64,000 bases of DNA. It comes from Periconia sp. R9002 (Eukaryota; Ascomycota; Dothideomycetes; Pleosporales; Periconiaceae). Positions 1 to 13,927 of this stretch are shown in pieces. Where the stretch lies: assembly GCA_023627715.1 (NCBI GenBank), contig JAMAHW010000008.1:186001-250000 (forward strand). Reading direction: 5' to 3'. A model generated the notes under the pieces. That model made no database searches. It was not told where the DNA came from and worked only from the letters and a program-made list of their open reading frames with translations. Each line of letters starts with the position of its first letter. The stretch's first letter is position 1. The position numbers and the translations under genes were made by a program.

Positions 1-1532
1 ATGCTTTGGCAACCGCGAACGTGGCAGTCGTGAGTGCCGTGTTGGGGAACACAAACGAGAACCAAGTCATCTGATAGTCCATCTTCCCCCTCGCAGCACA
101 GGACCAATGCGCACCAACACTCACAAAGAAGAACCACAGCGCAAGACCCCACAGCCACAACCCCATAAAGTTCGCGGAAATCATGGCTACATTGCCGACG
201 AGTTTACCGAGCCCCTCGCCCATGAAATCTGTGTACTCGGGGCGCGAGAGAATCTTCGGCAGCTCCTGCCCCATGTTGACCACGCCGGCGATGGTGAAAC
301 CGGACGGACCGACGGAGATGAACATACCTGGACGCAGTGACTCCATGGGCAGTTTCTGCGTCATGAGGCGGTAGATGAAGGCGCTGTACACCATGAGTGA
401 AACGAAGAAGCCGATGCCCTGGATCACGAAGCCCGAGAAGATGATTTGGAGCGCCGTGGTTGGGGATGCCACTTTTGGTGCGAGGTTGCCTGCGTGCGGA
501 CCTATGATCAAGAGGGGGTATGCGGGGAAAATCCACACGGGTGTCATTTGAGAGATCGTAAAGGTTTGGGTTGACCAGCTGCAGATGTTTAGTAAGGGGC
601 TATGGAGTGTATGGATGATGGGTAGGCATACACAACTAGGTAAATGGTGATGGAGAAGCAGATGGCTAGGCCGCAATCGCACCAGTATAGAATGCACATT
701 GTCTTCTCGAGCCAGGGTCCTGTATTGCCGACTCCGTATTGACTGATGTTGATCAGGATGGTCCCGAAACCTAGGTCGTAGAGTTTAGTACATGGTTTAT
801 TGTGATTAGGCGGTATAAAACGTAGTGAAAGGAGGGATGATGTGGAAATCTTACTGATGACTGCCGCAGGTATGAACAAGCTTTCCGTGGGATGGAGGAA
901 AGACGCTTTGAAGGTTTTCGGGAACCAGTAGAAGCGGAGAGATATCATGGTTACGTTGAAGACGAAAAGAACCATGTTGAGTATGAAGAAGATGCAGCCC
1001 AATGCGTAGATTCCTTGGAAACGATAAGGGACTGTGTAAAAGTGCGTGAGCTTTTGGGATAAATTGAATCTTGCGTAGCGTATCATTCTGCATGATGGAG
1101 GGGAGACGTACCAGTGTACAAGACGTTCGCAATACCTCCTGTCGCCATGGTCATGGTGAACCAAGTCCAAGTGAAGTGCCGAATCCGCTCACGCCAGCTC
1201 AGTCGTTCGGCTTCTGTTTTTTCAATCCTGTCGGCTTCCTCTGGGATCTTCTCGCTCTCTCCATTCCCGCCAGCGATTCCTTCATTTCCACGCTCAGCAG
1301 CTGTCTCCTTGATGCTCTCTGAATCATGGTCTCCTGTCGAGTGCTTCTCCTCAAAATCTCTAGCTCTTCTATTGTTCCACTCCTGCTCATAGTGTCGGTC
1401 AAAAGGATTCGACTCCGACTCTGTTGAATCTGGGTCCACGAACGGAGAAGCCAGCGGTGGCTGGTTACGCCATTGCAAACGCTCTGCAGCGCTAAGCTGG
1501 GCCTCGTTCGATGCTGTCCTGCCGAGAGGCAT
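1..1532 (-). CDS. TDT-family C4-dicarboxylate/malate (or sulfite) transporter, 3' end outside window
   Basis: Integral plasma-membrane transporter of the tellurite-resistance/dicarboxylate transporter (TDT) family, which includes Mae1 malate permeases and Ssu1 sulfite pumps. Exons read on the minus strand: 1532-1112, 1031-855, 770-632, 578-1 (continues past the left edge). An N-terminal hydrophilic tail of about 115 residues precedes the family signature [18 protein letters not shown]. Later exons carry [28 protein letters not shown] and [20 protein letters not shown], all typical of the family. All three introns have GT donors (GTACGT, GTAAGA, GTATGC) and AG acceptors, and the frame is kept. 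The final one or two helices and the stop codon are missing. Substrate cannot be told from sequence; the long acidic N-terminus favours the Mae1-like branch over the short Ssu1 type, which is inference. Confidence 0.88.
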
Positions 1533-3764
1533 GTTTGGAGTAGTGGAAGGTGGGGGTTGCTCTTAAAGCCGGAGTAGTACAGTGTACCACCTAGTTACAC
1601 CACCAGGAAATCTTTGAAAGTCGAAGAGTATGTGGATGAACAAACTCAAGAGAGTGAATAAATAGAGATTTTAGTCACGAAAACGCTATACCAACCACCA
1701 TCAAACGGTAAAAACGACAGTGTTAGTGTGGTGCATAACAAGTTTTCTGGGAGCAAAAGCAAAAAGAAAGTGACGCGCCCAAGTCGCTCATGTACATTAG
1801 ATGAGCGTGATTCAGCGCGCAATGGGCGGGATGTGGAAATAAAATCAGAAAAGTAGCCCTATTGCGACTTTGTCATTGGCGATTTGTATCGAAAAAGCAG
1901 AGAAAAAGAGCATCTGCATTTGCGATTCCGAGTCAGCTGCAGGGCCAAGCGCGAACAGACGTCACACGAGTTGGAGCGCATATCCTCGTGTGGCATGTGG
2001 CGTGGGGCACTTTTTATCTCGCTCGGGCCGAAACGGTTTGCAACTGGACGATCTCTTGCGTTGTTACCGCCGTGCAGCTGAACATCGCGGACAGTTGGGC
2101 TTCAATGGTGATAAGTTATCGTCGAGACGGAAAAGCATGCAAGCAGAGTAGGTAGGTTGCGGTTGCGGCCGTTATAAAAGCATGTGAGATGAGAGTTGCA
2201 ATGTGCCGGCTATTGACGATTGGCTCGGATCGATCAAAGCTTGAGGTTTGTTTGCTAAATACTTCAAGAGTATTTTACTTCTGGACATGTATTGGATCGT
2301 CTTCCTAAGGCACTTGGTCGACACAAGCACGAAATTGTAGAGAACGAAAAAGATCGCACGGCTATGTTATGGACTCGATTGCATAGAGGCACGTAGTGCT
2401 ATGACTAGCTAGGTATGGAAAGCTTTTACAGTTAGGTGCAAGGCATACATTTGACAGACGATGCTTTCATGGACTTATGCTGACGGCCTCACTCCTCCCA
2501 TCTCACTTCTTATCTGAATGTTTACTTTCTCTACGCCCTCGTGTTTCCGTTGTGATGTCTTACTCTCAGCTGCATCAGGATACCAGGATACCTTTGATAA
2601 GTCAGAATATGACGATGCTTACGCTTAGCTTCGATTACTGGATGTGAAAAGCGATCGACACGGTTATTTGATTGCGGTTTCAACACAATCGACCAGACAC
2701 AAGCCTCTTGATAATGTTTGAGCAGGTGACGTTTCGTACAAAATGCTTCTGGTCTATTCGCTGCTGACGCGCACTTAAGCATTAAATGCGGTTTCCATAC
2801 CCCAGGCTTCATCCACAGTTTTAGGCACGAGCAAACCCCATCCAAATGGCCTTGGCCCGCTTAGCTTCACTGCCGCTCGTTCGGTACTTACCCGGCTTTG
2901 CTGAGAATCCTGGGGGATCGACAGTCCCAGAGCCACTTCTCACTCTGACCCTTCAAAACACACAAGACAAGCAGTTGCACTTGAAATACAAAACAGACGC
3001 TGAGTTTTTGCATAGTTTAGGCAACAGAGGATTATTTTTTATTGAGACATAGCGCATTCCTTCGTAATTCATGGCGCCCGTGTCACCTTCCTGATAACCA
3101 CGGCTGTATGGAGGATTTATGCTCTAGCGACTCGACATGGCCAGGGGGTTGCCTTTTCCGTCAAATTCGTCAGTATCGATTGGCCTGTGCAAACAATATT
3201 CCAGGACGCCGTCTTCAGTACCCATGTGTTTATTGAGAAACATTATAGGAGATCACGACGCGGATAATGGATGCTCCCCTTGTTAATGCTTTTAACCATC
3301 AGGACTCTGTCCAACAGTCCATATGCGAAAGTTGTTTGAGCCAATCAGTGTCTGGCATGAACACCTTCAGAATTGGGATTGCGGGGAACCCTTCCCCTTG
3401 GACGAAACGGATGGTATCTCATAAGAGCGGCGATCTTCTTGAGGCATGCGGATCACCGTGAGTCGTGAGAGAGCTTGGGTTTTGTCTTCCATCACAAGTA
3501 CGTATACTGCCGTTCGCGCACGGCAGTCTCTACGATTCCCCCTTTACGCCGCAACCGCTTCTATGTCCAACTCCGTATCGCATCCTAGATCAGCCACCTC
3601 GCGCTAGTGATTCCTACTTCCCGCGTCGCTGCCCTATATGAATCCACAGACTCTCAACGAGCTCTCTTCGAAATAGGCTCCGCGGCAGATCGCTGCCGCC
3701 TGGATGGACGGCCTTTTTTCATGCTCGATTCTCTCCCAACGTCCATACTCTGACTATTCTCACC
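1533..3764. other. intergenic, no supported gene
   Basis: About 2.2 kb lies between the divergent transporter and rhodopsin-domain genes. Several short open frames occur (for example around 1862-2155 and 2531-2845), but they overlap each other in different frames, lack recognisable motifs and do not join into a spliced product. The stretch should hold both promoters. I see no repeat or RNA gene in it. Confidence 0.5.
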
Positions 3765-4945
3765 ATGAGGTCGAATGTATACCATGGGATGCTCGCTGTT
3801 AGAACGGCGTTTGCACTTACGACCTTATCGACCATCGTCGTAGGGCTCAGGTAGGAGACGACTATCCGCGTATACTAAAGCGATCGCAACTGAACAGCTT
3901 CAGATTTTACAGTCGTGCCTACCTTGTGCGAAAGCTAGGTTCTTCGGATTGGATGATGCTTGCTGGCTTGCTCACAGCTTGGACTTGCGCAGTGATAACC
4001 TATTACAACAATCTCTATGTTGATTACAGTAAGGTGCATGTAAGTCTATCCTCATAGCTGTGAATTGCACAATCAGAACCGCTTACAGTTTGATCCAAGG
4101 ACAAAGCATCGTATGCTAAAGTAGTCTCTCGGAGCCTACTCATTATGTGGGCGTTCCGCTTTATATACATGCTTAGCCACCTCTTGATCAAACTCTCCAT
4201 TCTTCTCTTCTACAGATACATCGCCTCCTCACAACGCGTCTTCCAAAGAGTCGTATACGCGCTCATTGCTGTGGTCACAACTGCAAGCATAGTCATGATC
4301 TGCATCAGCATATTCATATGTCGACCGGTTTCCGACGCATGGTCTGCTCGCGTCTTCATAAAACAATTCACAGGTGTAAAAGCGAAGCAGTGTCTCGATC
4401 CAACACCGCTCTGGTACTTCAACGCCGCCTTCAACGTCGCAACGGACGCCATAGTCTGGATCCTCCCTTTCCCCTTTTTCCTCCACCTCCAGAGCATGCC
4501 AGTGCGCCGCCGTCTCGAACTCGTCGCCATTTTCTCCATCGGCATCCTCGCAATCACAGCGTCTGCGGTTCGCTTCTATGTCGTGTCGAGATGGCTCTCA
4601 AGCTTCGTCGAATCGGGCAAACAAATTGCGAACCTATTTATCTGGTCGCAGATTGAACTCCACGCAGGCATCATCGCTGCGTCGATTCCGTTCCTACGCC
4701 CCATCGCCGCGCAGGTGCTCAGGAAGGCAGCTGCGGTCCGGGGTCGCGATCATCAAAACAGTCCTGGCCCTGCCGCAAACCTCATGCTGCCAGAGGTCAC
4801 CGAGAGTAATGTTGTAATGCCTAGGACACCGATTATACCGAGCCCGGCCCCGACGCTGGGGAGCGACAGGGGGTTTCGGGCTGCGACCAGTACGTTGTCG
4901 CCGATTATCCCCGTGAAATCTGAACTTGCAATTCATACCGTATGA
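3765..4945 (+). CDS. rhodopsin-domain (PTH11/SAT5-like) seven-helix membrane protein
   Basis: Fungal-specific seven-transmembrane protein, 355 residues, of the rhodopsin-domain family related to PTH11-like receptors. Exons are 3765-3850, 3904-4039 and 4100-4945, total 1068 nt, in frame. Exon 2 encodes the typical FYSRAYLVRKLGSSDWMML stretch after the first helix. Exon 3 gives several hydrophobic helices, then a cysteine-bearing loop (FICRPVSDAW), the family-like TDAIVWILPFPFF segment, and a hydrophilic C-terminal tail of about 80 residues. The acceptor of intron 2 is CCAAG at 4099; the more obvious ACAG 11 nt upstream would bring in a stop. Ligand and signalling partner are unknown. Start choice is the first ATG of the open exon; a further upstream exon is possible but not needed by family length. 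Confidence 0.82.
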
Positions 4946-6796
4946 TGAGAAGCAGAGGACATAGGTTTTGAACACGGTCCTACTGTAGGAGATATATGGA
5001 CTGTCTCGCCAGTCCAAGGCAGACTCCGTCTCACGAGGTGCCATTTCGCACGATGGGGATCAAGACCCATAAACTTCCTAAAAATCCCCAAGAAGCAACC
5101 TCAGGGCTGCAGGTACTAGAATTTTGGTATCGCTCTACAACGAAAAGTACCAATGGTACTCGGCACTATGCTCATCGAACCTTCTATCGACAACATGATG
5201 CCAAAACGGAGATACAACTGCCCTCACTCTTCAATACTCTGCTGTGGTGATCCTGGCTGCTCGTATGGTCGGGCAGACTAGGGCACGCTCGTTTGCGCCA
5301 AACATATCCAAGAGGACAACAGAAAAAGTTATACCCAAGCGTGAATTCGGAACGGAGAAAGACAAAGCAAAGTCAGAAAAAAAAGACTACGTCTGGTCTG
5401 ATTCCTCCACTTGGTGCGAACAAAAATGGATGAGGGAAACACAAGGATTATGAGGAAACCATGCTCGATATGGTTTAAAATTCAAATGTCTGAAAAGGGA
5501 CGGAGGTGATTGAGAGAAGGAACAGGTATACTCGACTTGATTACGTTGATTGGGTCAGTTAGAAATGGGTTTTCCACGTTGGTACATACATTCTGTGCGA
5601 AAAAATGGTAGAAGCACGCAAGGGGTCTCAGTAAAAAGAAAAAGAAGACAGTGGAGGGGAGGAAGAGAAGAGTAAATCTCGTTTGAAGCATTTCCAAAAT
5701 GTCACTTCACGATATTTCCAACTGTAAAAACAAATATATTTGGAGAAAAGACACGTACACGTACAAGGAAGAGGCACACACCGAGGTCCTTAAGGTCGAT
5801 ACACGTATTTACCATGATACCATCAAAGCGACCATAGAATTCGAGGGAGAGAAAACTCCTACGGTTATTATCCTACAATATATGCATAAAGCCACGAACG
5901 ACCCTGCCATCCATGAGCGTACATTAGAAAAGCCCCGCTTTGACACTGATATCCCGTTCCATACCGTTGATCCCATTCCGTTCCATTCCATTCGCATAGT
6001 TTTGTTCACTCCCTTTCCCTTTTCCCTTCCCTTTTGTTCGAGGCCCGCAGACTATCCAAGCCCATCCATCCCCCTACCACCCAAACACTAAAAGGATTCT
6101 AGTCTACCTCCCCTCTCCATCACCATTTTCCCCAAAGAATGTTGTTTATTCTACACACGAGGAAACGAACAAAAGGAGGTGTATGATTTAGAATTCCGAA
6201 GACGGCCAGAATCTTCTTCAATCATGAGAAACATGGAGGCAGAATGAAGAAAGGTAGGGAAAGGGAAAGAACAGGAGGAAGATAGAGGTAAGGGAGATTA
6301 GAAGAACGGAGGTATTTGCCCATCCAGTTTACTCGTAGAATTGACTATTTTTGTTGGAAGACGCCCAAAAAACAGACAGAGAGCAAGTGGGTAGGTTGGA
6401 AAAAAGGAAGAAGTGTACATGGCATTTCCCAAACATGATGATGGAGAAATAAAGAAGACAACGGAAACGCCTTGCTTTTCTTTACCACCAGCCAGAAAAG
6501 TGTGAAACAAAAAACGTTGAAAATGAGTAATTAGAGGGAAAGAAAAGAGGACATAAGGAGCTTCCTAACCCACCGAAGTGGAAAACGGTCGTGTTTTTAT
6601 CATGAAAGCTCCATCGCCATGCAAGTAACTAGACCGTAAACCCCATACGCGCGCAAATGCAGGTAGTAGACATTACCAACCACGCCCCCTCGAATAGAAA
6701 CCGGCAAAGATACCGAATACTGAATCGTCATGTAAAGTTGCGTAGGGAGAGGTAGGTGCTTCGTGTGATTAACGTTGAGGAATAATCGGGTTCGGC
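4946..6796. other. intergenic between convergent genes
   Basis: 1.85 kb holding the 3' regions of the rhodopsin-domain gene and NOT1. It is rich in A/G tracts and has a pyrimidine-rich run with repeated TTCCATTCC/CCCTTTCCC around 5955-6045. No coding sequence with recognisable content on either strand. Confidence 0.5.
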
Positions 6797-9700
6797 TCAT
6801 GCGAGAGACCGCGGACTCTGTTGCGCATGAGTGAAAAGGGCGTTGAATAGGCGTTCAACCTAGTAAAAACGTTAGCCAGGGAATTCATTTAGCGGAAAAA
6901 AATGGAGTTACGTACCTCTGGTGCAGCCTTGACGAACGGCAAGTCCCAGAACGCGTATGTGCGGTTTTTAAGGATCTCTAGAAGGGTGATGATCAAACCC
7001 CATGGATGCGGTCTGTGTACCAACAGTCGTTCCAGTAAGACACGGGTGATTGTCTGTTGAACATCCAGAACAACCGAGTCGTTGTTTGGGGGACCAAACA
7101 AATGAAGCAGTGCATAGCTGAAGTATTGTGTGTGAGAGTTGGGCCAGCGCAATTGGTTAGCAATCGCACTGATAAAGTGGAACTTGGCTTCTGGGCGCAA
7201 TTGGCGCACTAGCCTCTCCATGACTTTGGCTGCAGGAGAGCTACTATCAAACACGTGTCCCTTAGGGCTCTCAGAAGCAAGAGCTGTAGCACCAATGTGG
7301 AGAACAATGGCGTGAATCAATGTAGGATCAGCTGTTGTTGGAATGAGTTCAAAGCCAGCAGGCTTCGGCTCAGTGTAATACACGGCATTACTGATTTTCT
7401 CAATGTCTGCATCTTTTGGCTCAGGTGCTTTGAGTAGACCCTCAAGAACATCCTTGACGCCAGCTTGGCGAAGAATGCCATCTATATCGGCACGAATAAT
7501 AGGGCCCTGACGGCTATCTTCAATTCGCTCGACCTTCAATCCAGCTGTAAAAGGATCAGGCATCTCAAGGATGTTAGATGGGTAAGCGCTGACGACAAGA
7601 TTTCGCAGCTGAGTACAATGCATTGGAATGCTGTTACAGAAGCGGAAATGATTCTCGGCAAGGAACTCGGGATAATCGTGGTGAATGACGAGCAAAACCC
7701 TGAGGACTCCGCGGTAGAAATGTTGAGCGGCGATTGTCTCCCCGGTGGGCTTGATCAGCTGGCCAGTGTATCGTAATAGTGTCTCCATCAGCTTGGCATA
7801 CACGTCCCATCGTGCGTCTTTACCACCATCCTCTAGCATTGCCGGGATGAAGATCCGATGAGCAATCAAATGCAACCACGAGAAGGCAAACACGGTGAAG
7901 TTTTGAGGTTGCAATGCCAGGAAAGCTTTTGCAACAGCGAGGAAGATTTCGGACTTCAAAGACGCGAACGCTTCGTCCTTGACAACATCATTAAGGTTGA
8001 AAAGAACAGTGGAGAACAATCGAGCAAATCCCTTCTGACAGAAAGCATCTTTGCGGGTGTTGACGTGGTTCACAAATACGAGAATGACCACGGTCAAGAT
8101 TTGGTCGAGATAGGTCGCCTTGGTCTCCCTGCCTGTTTCGCTCTTCTCGCCCCGGTAAACGACCAAGTCGACAATGAGTTTACCCAAAGCATCGATCTTG
8201 ATGGTCGCTGTATCGGGGTTGTTCGTGCCGTATGGGAGCGACTGTTCGCGTTCATAGGAGGCAATAGCAGAATCAATGCATATCCGCATGAATTGGATGG
8301 AGTCCTCCATAGTCCTCATCACATTGTCCTTGTCCAACTGGTACATGAAAACGGCAATGCTCTTCTTTGGCGTGTCAGGGTTCTGGAGACGAACCCATTC
8401 ATCAAAGATATATTCGAACTGATCCTTATGGCTAGATGAGGGTGGTGTCAGGGCTTCCTCACTAGGCTGCACCTGTAGCTTGCTGATCAAGGTTTTTCCA
8501 ATCTCCAAATCTGGATCTTCGACCAGCCATTGGGTGAGTGCGTCGATAGACAGGGCAAAGTCAGCACGTAAAGCACTAGGGTGTTCGCTTAGAAGGGTTT
8601 CGTCGAGAAGGTTGTCCAGCATATGAACAGCTGCAAGTCGGCGATCCTGAATAGCTTTGGCGATTGTTGAGTTTACGCGTTGCATGTCCATCAAGCCAAC
8701 TTCCATGAGGGCTACCATGACATTTGCGTTGAAGATTCTATCATCATCATGGAGGGTAGCGAGCCATATCAGAACTTGTCGCGACGTATGCGATGAGAGC
8801 TGGCAGAGATGGCTCACCAGATGGGCTAGTGTTTCGATTTCGAGACGAGACAAATCATCGGAGAAAAGATGACTGGTAACTTGGCCAGCAACACGGAATG
8901 CCCACGTGTCTTTGTTGACACCAGCAAATTCGATAATGGTTATGAGCTGCTCAAAGACATGATGGATCGGATTGCCAGGTTGCACTTCACTAATGCGTTC
9001 TTCGGGGGCTTCCTTGACCAACCGCGTCAATTCTCCAAGGAGTTCTTCGACGTTGCGCTGGCCACGCTCGGGACCCTGAGCGTCGAGGTATCCATTCAGT
9101 TGTTGCTGAGGAGCCGTGTGGGGTGCCTGTAAACGAGACTGTTGGGGCGGCTGGCGAGGTTCCGCGGGGGGTGCTGCGGGTGTTGGCATGCTGGGAACGG
9201 CAACGAACTGATCTTGTAGGACGTCGGGAACCTGACGACCGTTGTCCTGAGAAGAAGCGCTTACTTGAGGCGCACTTCGTGATTGTCGTCCAAAATCCTT
9301 GTAGATTGCTAACTGGTGCGAGTTCAAGCCACCAGCAACTTGCTTGTAAGGCTCTGGAATGTAAAATGCCCATGGACTGATGGCAGCATCCTTGAAGGGC
9401 TCATTGGGGCGTGTTTGACGGAAAACACGGCGGGCTCGCACAGCATCTTCGATCTGCGTGTCAATTTCTTGGAGCGATGAGACTTCGGCAGCTTTCTCGA
9501 CGGTGCTACAAACCAGATCAAGATTGTCGTTGACAAACATCAAAACATGTCCTTCAGGCAAAGTGCCCTCTGGCAGGGCCATTTCGCGTGCCATACTGCG
9601 AATGTTATTTTGAATACTCATGCGAAGCGGCTCCTTGCAAGTAACGAGAGCTAGAGCACCCGATAAGGCTTGTACGACCGTATGCGCTGCTTCACGCAGT

Positions 9701-12700
9701 TTTTCCTCATCTGGCTCCATGGCAAAATCTTTGCTGATAAGCTGCGACGTCGAGATGGCGGCAATAGTAACGGATCTCTCGACGACTGGTGCAATGATTT
9801 CTTGAATCGCTTGCTGCACAGCATTTAGGAAGATCTTTTGTAGAGTTGCGATAGGAACAGCATTGGTGCCGGAGGGAGGATACTGCAGTTGCGAAGTAAA
9901 ATCCGGTAAAGCGGCGGTGATGTTTGCAGACGAAAATCTCTCGCTAGGTCCACGAGCGCGATTGAGGCTCATGATGCCTCCAACTTCACCGAACGGTTCC
10001 AATGAGTCAGGAGGCATATGACCAAGGTATTCGTCTTCAATAGCTGGTCTAGCCCGGATGCAAGTGGATGCCTCGAGTGTTTTGTGGTCCAGTTCCAGTG
10101 TCTTGCATAGAACCTCAATTTCGAATTTTTGGTTCAACTTCAAATCAGCAAAATCATAAAGCTCTTTGAGAACAGATAGGATTTCCATCAACCATGGGTT
10201 GGGAGGACGGAAAATGGTAGACTTAACAGCTTCGCCAAGGACTTTGCATGTGAAGGTTATAACCATGACTATCCTATCGGTGTCATATCCTTCAATCAGC
10301 AAGTCCTTGAAAGAAATGTTGCGGAACTTGATTGGATGATTTCGAGCAATAGTGAGAGATCCCAGCCAAGCACCGAGGTTCTTGATGTAACCACGCTCAA
10401 CGGAGCCCAGAGCCCCATCGCTGTTGAGTAAGCGGAAGACCACGACGTACGTCTCCCGCAAAACTTCACCCCACAATAACTTGTCGTTGAAGAGCTCTAG
10501 CATATCAAGATATACTTTTTGAAAATTGGGCTGCATCTTAGCTCGCTCCTCGACCAGGTAATTTGCGAACCACTGGTGATGTTTGTCTTCGACAGCTTTG
10601 GTGAGGTCAACTATCTTATTTTGTAGGTTGTTGCTTGACAGATTATTCAAGACGAACAACACCTTGTCTTGCACTTCCTCGTCGGGATCTTCGTATAAAT
10701 CGGGTCGTAGTGGAGGGTCCAAATGGATGCAGGTGAATTTGGGAACGGCAGACTCCACTTGAAGTTGATCATTCACGGAATTCCCGTTGGTCAGACCCAC
10801 TCCGTTCTGACCCTCCCCGTTGATATCTCCGACTTGCGCATGAACGATCCGTTGAGCAATTGGGTAGATTTCTGATTGTTGAAGTCCAGGAACCATCAAC
10901 AGTTGATCGCAGTAATTGGGCCATTCGTCGAGGCGGTCTTTGAAGTTCAAAAGTGCTTGCAGTCCAAACTTGTACATGGGCTCTTCCGGTCGGAATTCTT
11001 GAACAGCCTCCAATACCATGGCTAGGCCTACTTGAAGAGCGATACGTGAAAGCAGATTGTAGTTGATGATACTGCCGAACAGGACCGCAGTGGTGGCCAA
11101 TGCTTCTACGGGGTATTCTCCAAAACAGTTGTACTCGTCGAACAGTCCATGGATCATGCAAGCAAACAAATCCTGTTGAAAAGGATCTCGAGATTCTTTG
11201 TAACCTCGTAATGTAGTGATGATTTCACGTACATCACTCTTGTCGCTGTACATTTTCTTGAAATGTTCTTGCATCTCCTTGTCAGCTTCCTCGGGCAGTG
11301 CATTCCCATTTTGACCGTTTGCATCGATAATGTCGTCGACCCCTTCTCCATAATTGACTAGGCGGGGATAGGCCTGGATACAACTACGCTGTAAAGGAAG
11401 TAACTCCTGCTCAGGTAGATCACACTCAGCGAGGAACCAAAGCAATGGATAAACTGTCTTGACAGCGAGTGGCATGCTGATAAGGCTGTGTTCCTCACGA
11501 GCCCGCTGCATCTCATCTGACGCTCTTGCACCCAGGAAGTTAGTAAGGATTCGTCTAAACAGCGAGCCAGCGTGTTCAAAAGTTTGTTGCAGCCAGGGCT
11601 CAATCTCGAAAAGACCACGGGCATGTGCTTGTGCAGCAAGATCGAGACTGATGTCGGTGTTGCTTCGGATCAGCGCGTCCAGCCAACCAAAATTTTGGGC
11701 ATGCTCCAAGGTAAGATTCAACGATATAGGATCGTTATTGTAGAAGTCTACGAATCGTTCAACCAGCCATTGGTTGTCCTGTTGCCACAGGGCGTAGAGG
11801 ACAAAATTATAATTATGCAGTTTCTTGTAGAAGTAAGGACTGAACAATTGCTTGAGCGCCTGTTCTTGCAGCGAGCCCCATGGTTTAGGCACGGCGGCCG
11901 CAGCAGTCAGGAACTCCGACGTGAAGGGGTTGATCACGGTATCCGGAATTCCATACATCTGCGCCATGTGGTACGATTCGGATGATTGGAAGATCATTCC
12001 AAACAGAGCTCGGGTGGCATCCAAAGATACGTAAGGATGTTTTACTGCTTGCTTCGCAACCGATTTGACGTCCTCGGGTGCATTCTCAAATGTCTTCATG
12101 GAGAACGATGCGCGAAGACGTGGGATTTGAGACACATCAAGTTCTGTGGGGGTGCATGAGAGAAACCGGGTGAGGAACGATAGCTGTGTCAAACCGTTAG
12201 ACCAGGAACCACCCCATAGCAACTGGATGTCGAATTTGTCGTCATTTTGTGCAATCGGCAGCAAAGCATTGTAAAGGGCCAAAAATTGGGGCTTGGTAAC
12301 CCGAACGCCATCCCGATCGAATGCATGTACCACATCTTGCCAGTCCAGATGCTGTCCAGCGCTATGTTCGCGCAGAGCCGCAACAAAGTTTTTGGCATTA
12401 TAGCCCGAAGAAATGACGAGAAATAGAAGCACCATTGCGACTTGCTGATAGCTAATGTCGCGCGTGCCGACCGATGCCAGCATCTCTTTGCTTGCTTCCA
12501 CTGTTTCCGTGGCGCGGGGTCCCGCCTGTTGTACCAATCTCACGAACGGATTTTGGGAGCCATTAGTGAGTTCGATGAGCTGCAATGCAGATTCAATTTC
12601 AACAGGCACGTTGCTCCTAAGAGCCGTATATCGCGTCTGGATAGCATATGGCCAACTGATTTTCTTCTCCTCGGTCCAATCCTGCGGTGGGTTTTGGAAA

Positions 12701-13927
12701 ACTCGTTCGATCAAGGCAGCGAGGTAGGTGGAGGTGACGTTTTCACCGTCTGAGAGTTGCGGTCGAGCAATGGCTAACAAAAGATCGTCGGACGTGGCTG
12801 ACAAGATGGCATCGGCTGAGTGAGTAGGCTGTTAGTAAAGGTGATCAAAACAGCTGGCGTGGTACAACTCTTACCTTTGGCTCGAAGTTCAGCATTGTTA
12901 CCTGATTTGCAAGCCGCAGCAAGCATGGCCTTGGAGAAAGGGTCTAACTGAAAGTGGGCAACCAGTGCCGCGAGGTCGAAATCACGGAACAGGTCGCCTT
13001 CTGAAGAGTCGATGGACTCGGCTATCCTCTGCGCCTGTTCAGGATCTGTCCGCAGCTTCTGCATTTCCTCGACAAGGAGCGCATAGCTGCCACTACGCTC
13101 CCCCGAGGAGAATATGTGGGCGGCATTGTTCTGCAGCAGTCGGCGGAAGGACTTTGCAAAGACCTCCATTCCGTTTGAGTCGATGAGCTAATAAGAGTCA
13201 ATGTGATGTCGAGAAGACGTTATAGTATAGGTGAGAGCAAACGACGTACCTTGCGAATCTGTTCTGCTTGAGCGTTCCACTTGGCCTGGTCCTTTTCGTC
13301 CTTGACGGGACTCAGCTGGCTGAGAAGGAGGAAAACCTGGGCGACAACAATGCGCGACAGGTCTTGTTTTTGTTGTTTGGGTGCGGATGCGCTCTGGGGG
13401 TTAGAGGAGGAGATGGGAGAGCCCACGGTGCTGGAGATGGAGAGTGAAGGTGAAGCGCGGACAAGCCTGGAGGCCCCTCCGCCGCTGGTCGTCCCACCAC
13501 TCCCCTGCAAGGCGGCTGTTGCGGCGGAGGAGGCCTGCTGTGAAGCAGATGAAGGCGCTATGGTTCTGGTGCGGGAGGACAGCAGCTGGCCGGGTGGGGG
13601 CTGCTGTCCGGAGAGGGCGGGGGAGAAGGGCGACGACGTGGAGGATGCGGCCGACGACTTGCGACTGCTGCCAATGAGACCGTGTCTCGCTGTTGCAACT
13701 ACACCTGCACCTGTACCTGTAGCAGTTACTGGTTGTGACGATGCCGAGGCTGTGGATGAGGGCGGCAGCGAGGGAAAACTCGAGGTGGCGGGGGAGAAGG
13801 TCGGGCGCGGACCACTGGGCGAGGGCGTGTTGCGGTCCTGCTCAGCAAATGTGGTGGATAAAGGTGTGAGGCGTGTAGTGGTGTTCTGGTGTCTTCTTGG
13901 CGGGCCCCAAGGGTTGTGCTGGCTCAT
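6797..13927 (-). CDS. NOT1: CCR4-NOT transcription complex subunit 1 (scaffold)
   Basis: Scaffold of the CCR4-NOT deadenylase complex, which removes mRNA poly(A) tails and affects transcription, in nucleus and cytoplasm. Exons: 13927-13250, 13187-12875, 12815-6916 and 6859-6797; total 6954 nt, 2317 residues, within the usual NOT1 range. Residues 1-200 are Ser/Pro/Gln-rich and disordered. The HEAT-like N-terminal domain follows. The MIF4G domain that binds the CAF1 nuclease lies near residues 1025-1240 (starts at IHLDPPLRPDLYEDPDEE). The CAF40-binding DUF3819 region is near 1305-1450 (FLNAVQQAIQEIIAPVVERS). The C-terminal Not1 superfamily homology domain that docks NOT2/NOT3-5 spans about 1900-2300. 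The last exon is only 63 nt and completes the conserved ending KAAPEVERLFNALFTH. All splice junctions keep frame. An antisense open frame over exon 1 is a shadow of its GC-rich composition. Confidence 0.97.

Noticed and set aside
1862..2155. Three overlapping plus-strand open frames
   Set aside because: All three frames are open by chance over the same 290 bp, with no motif and no splice partners.
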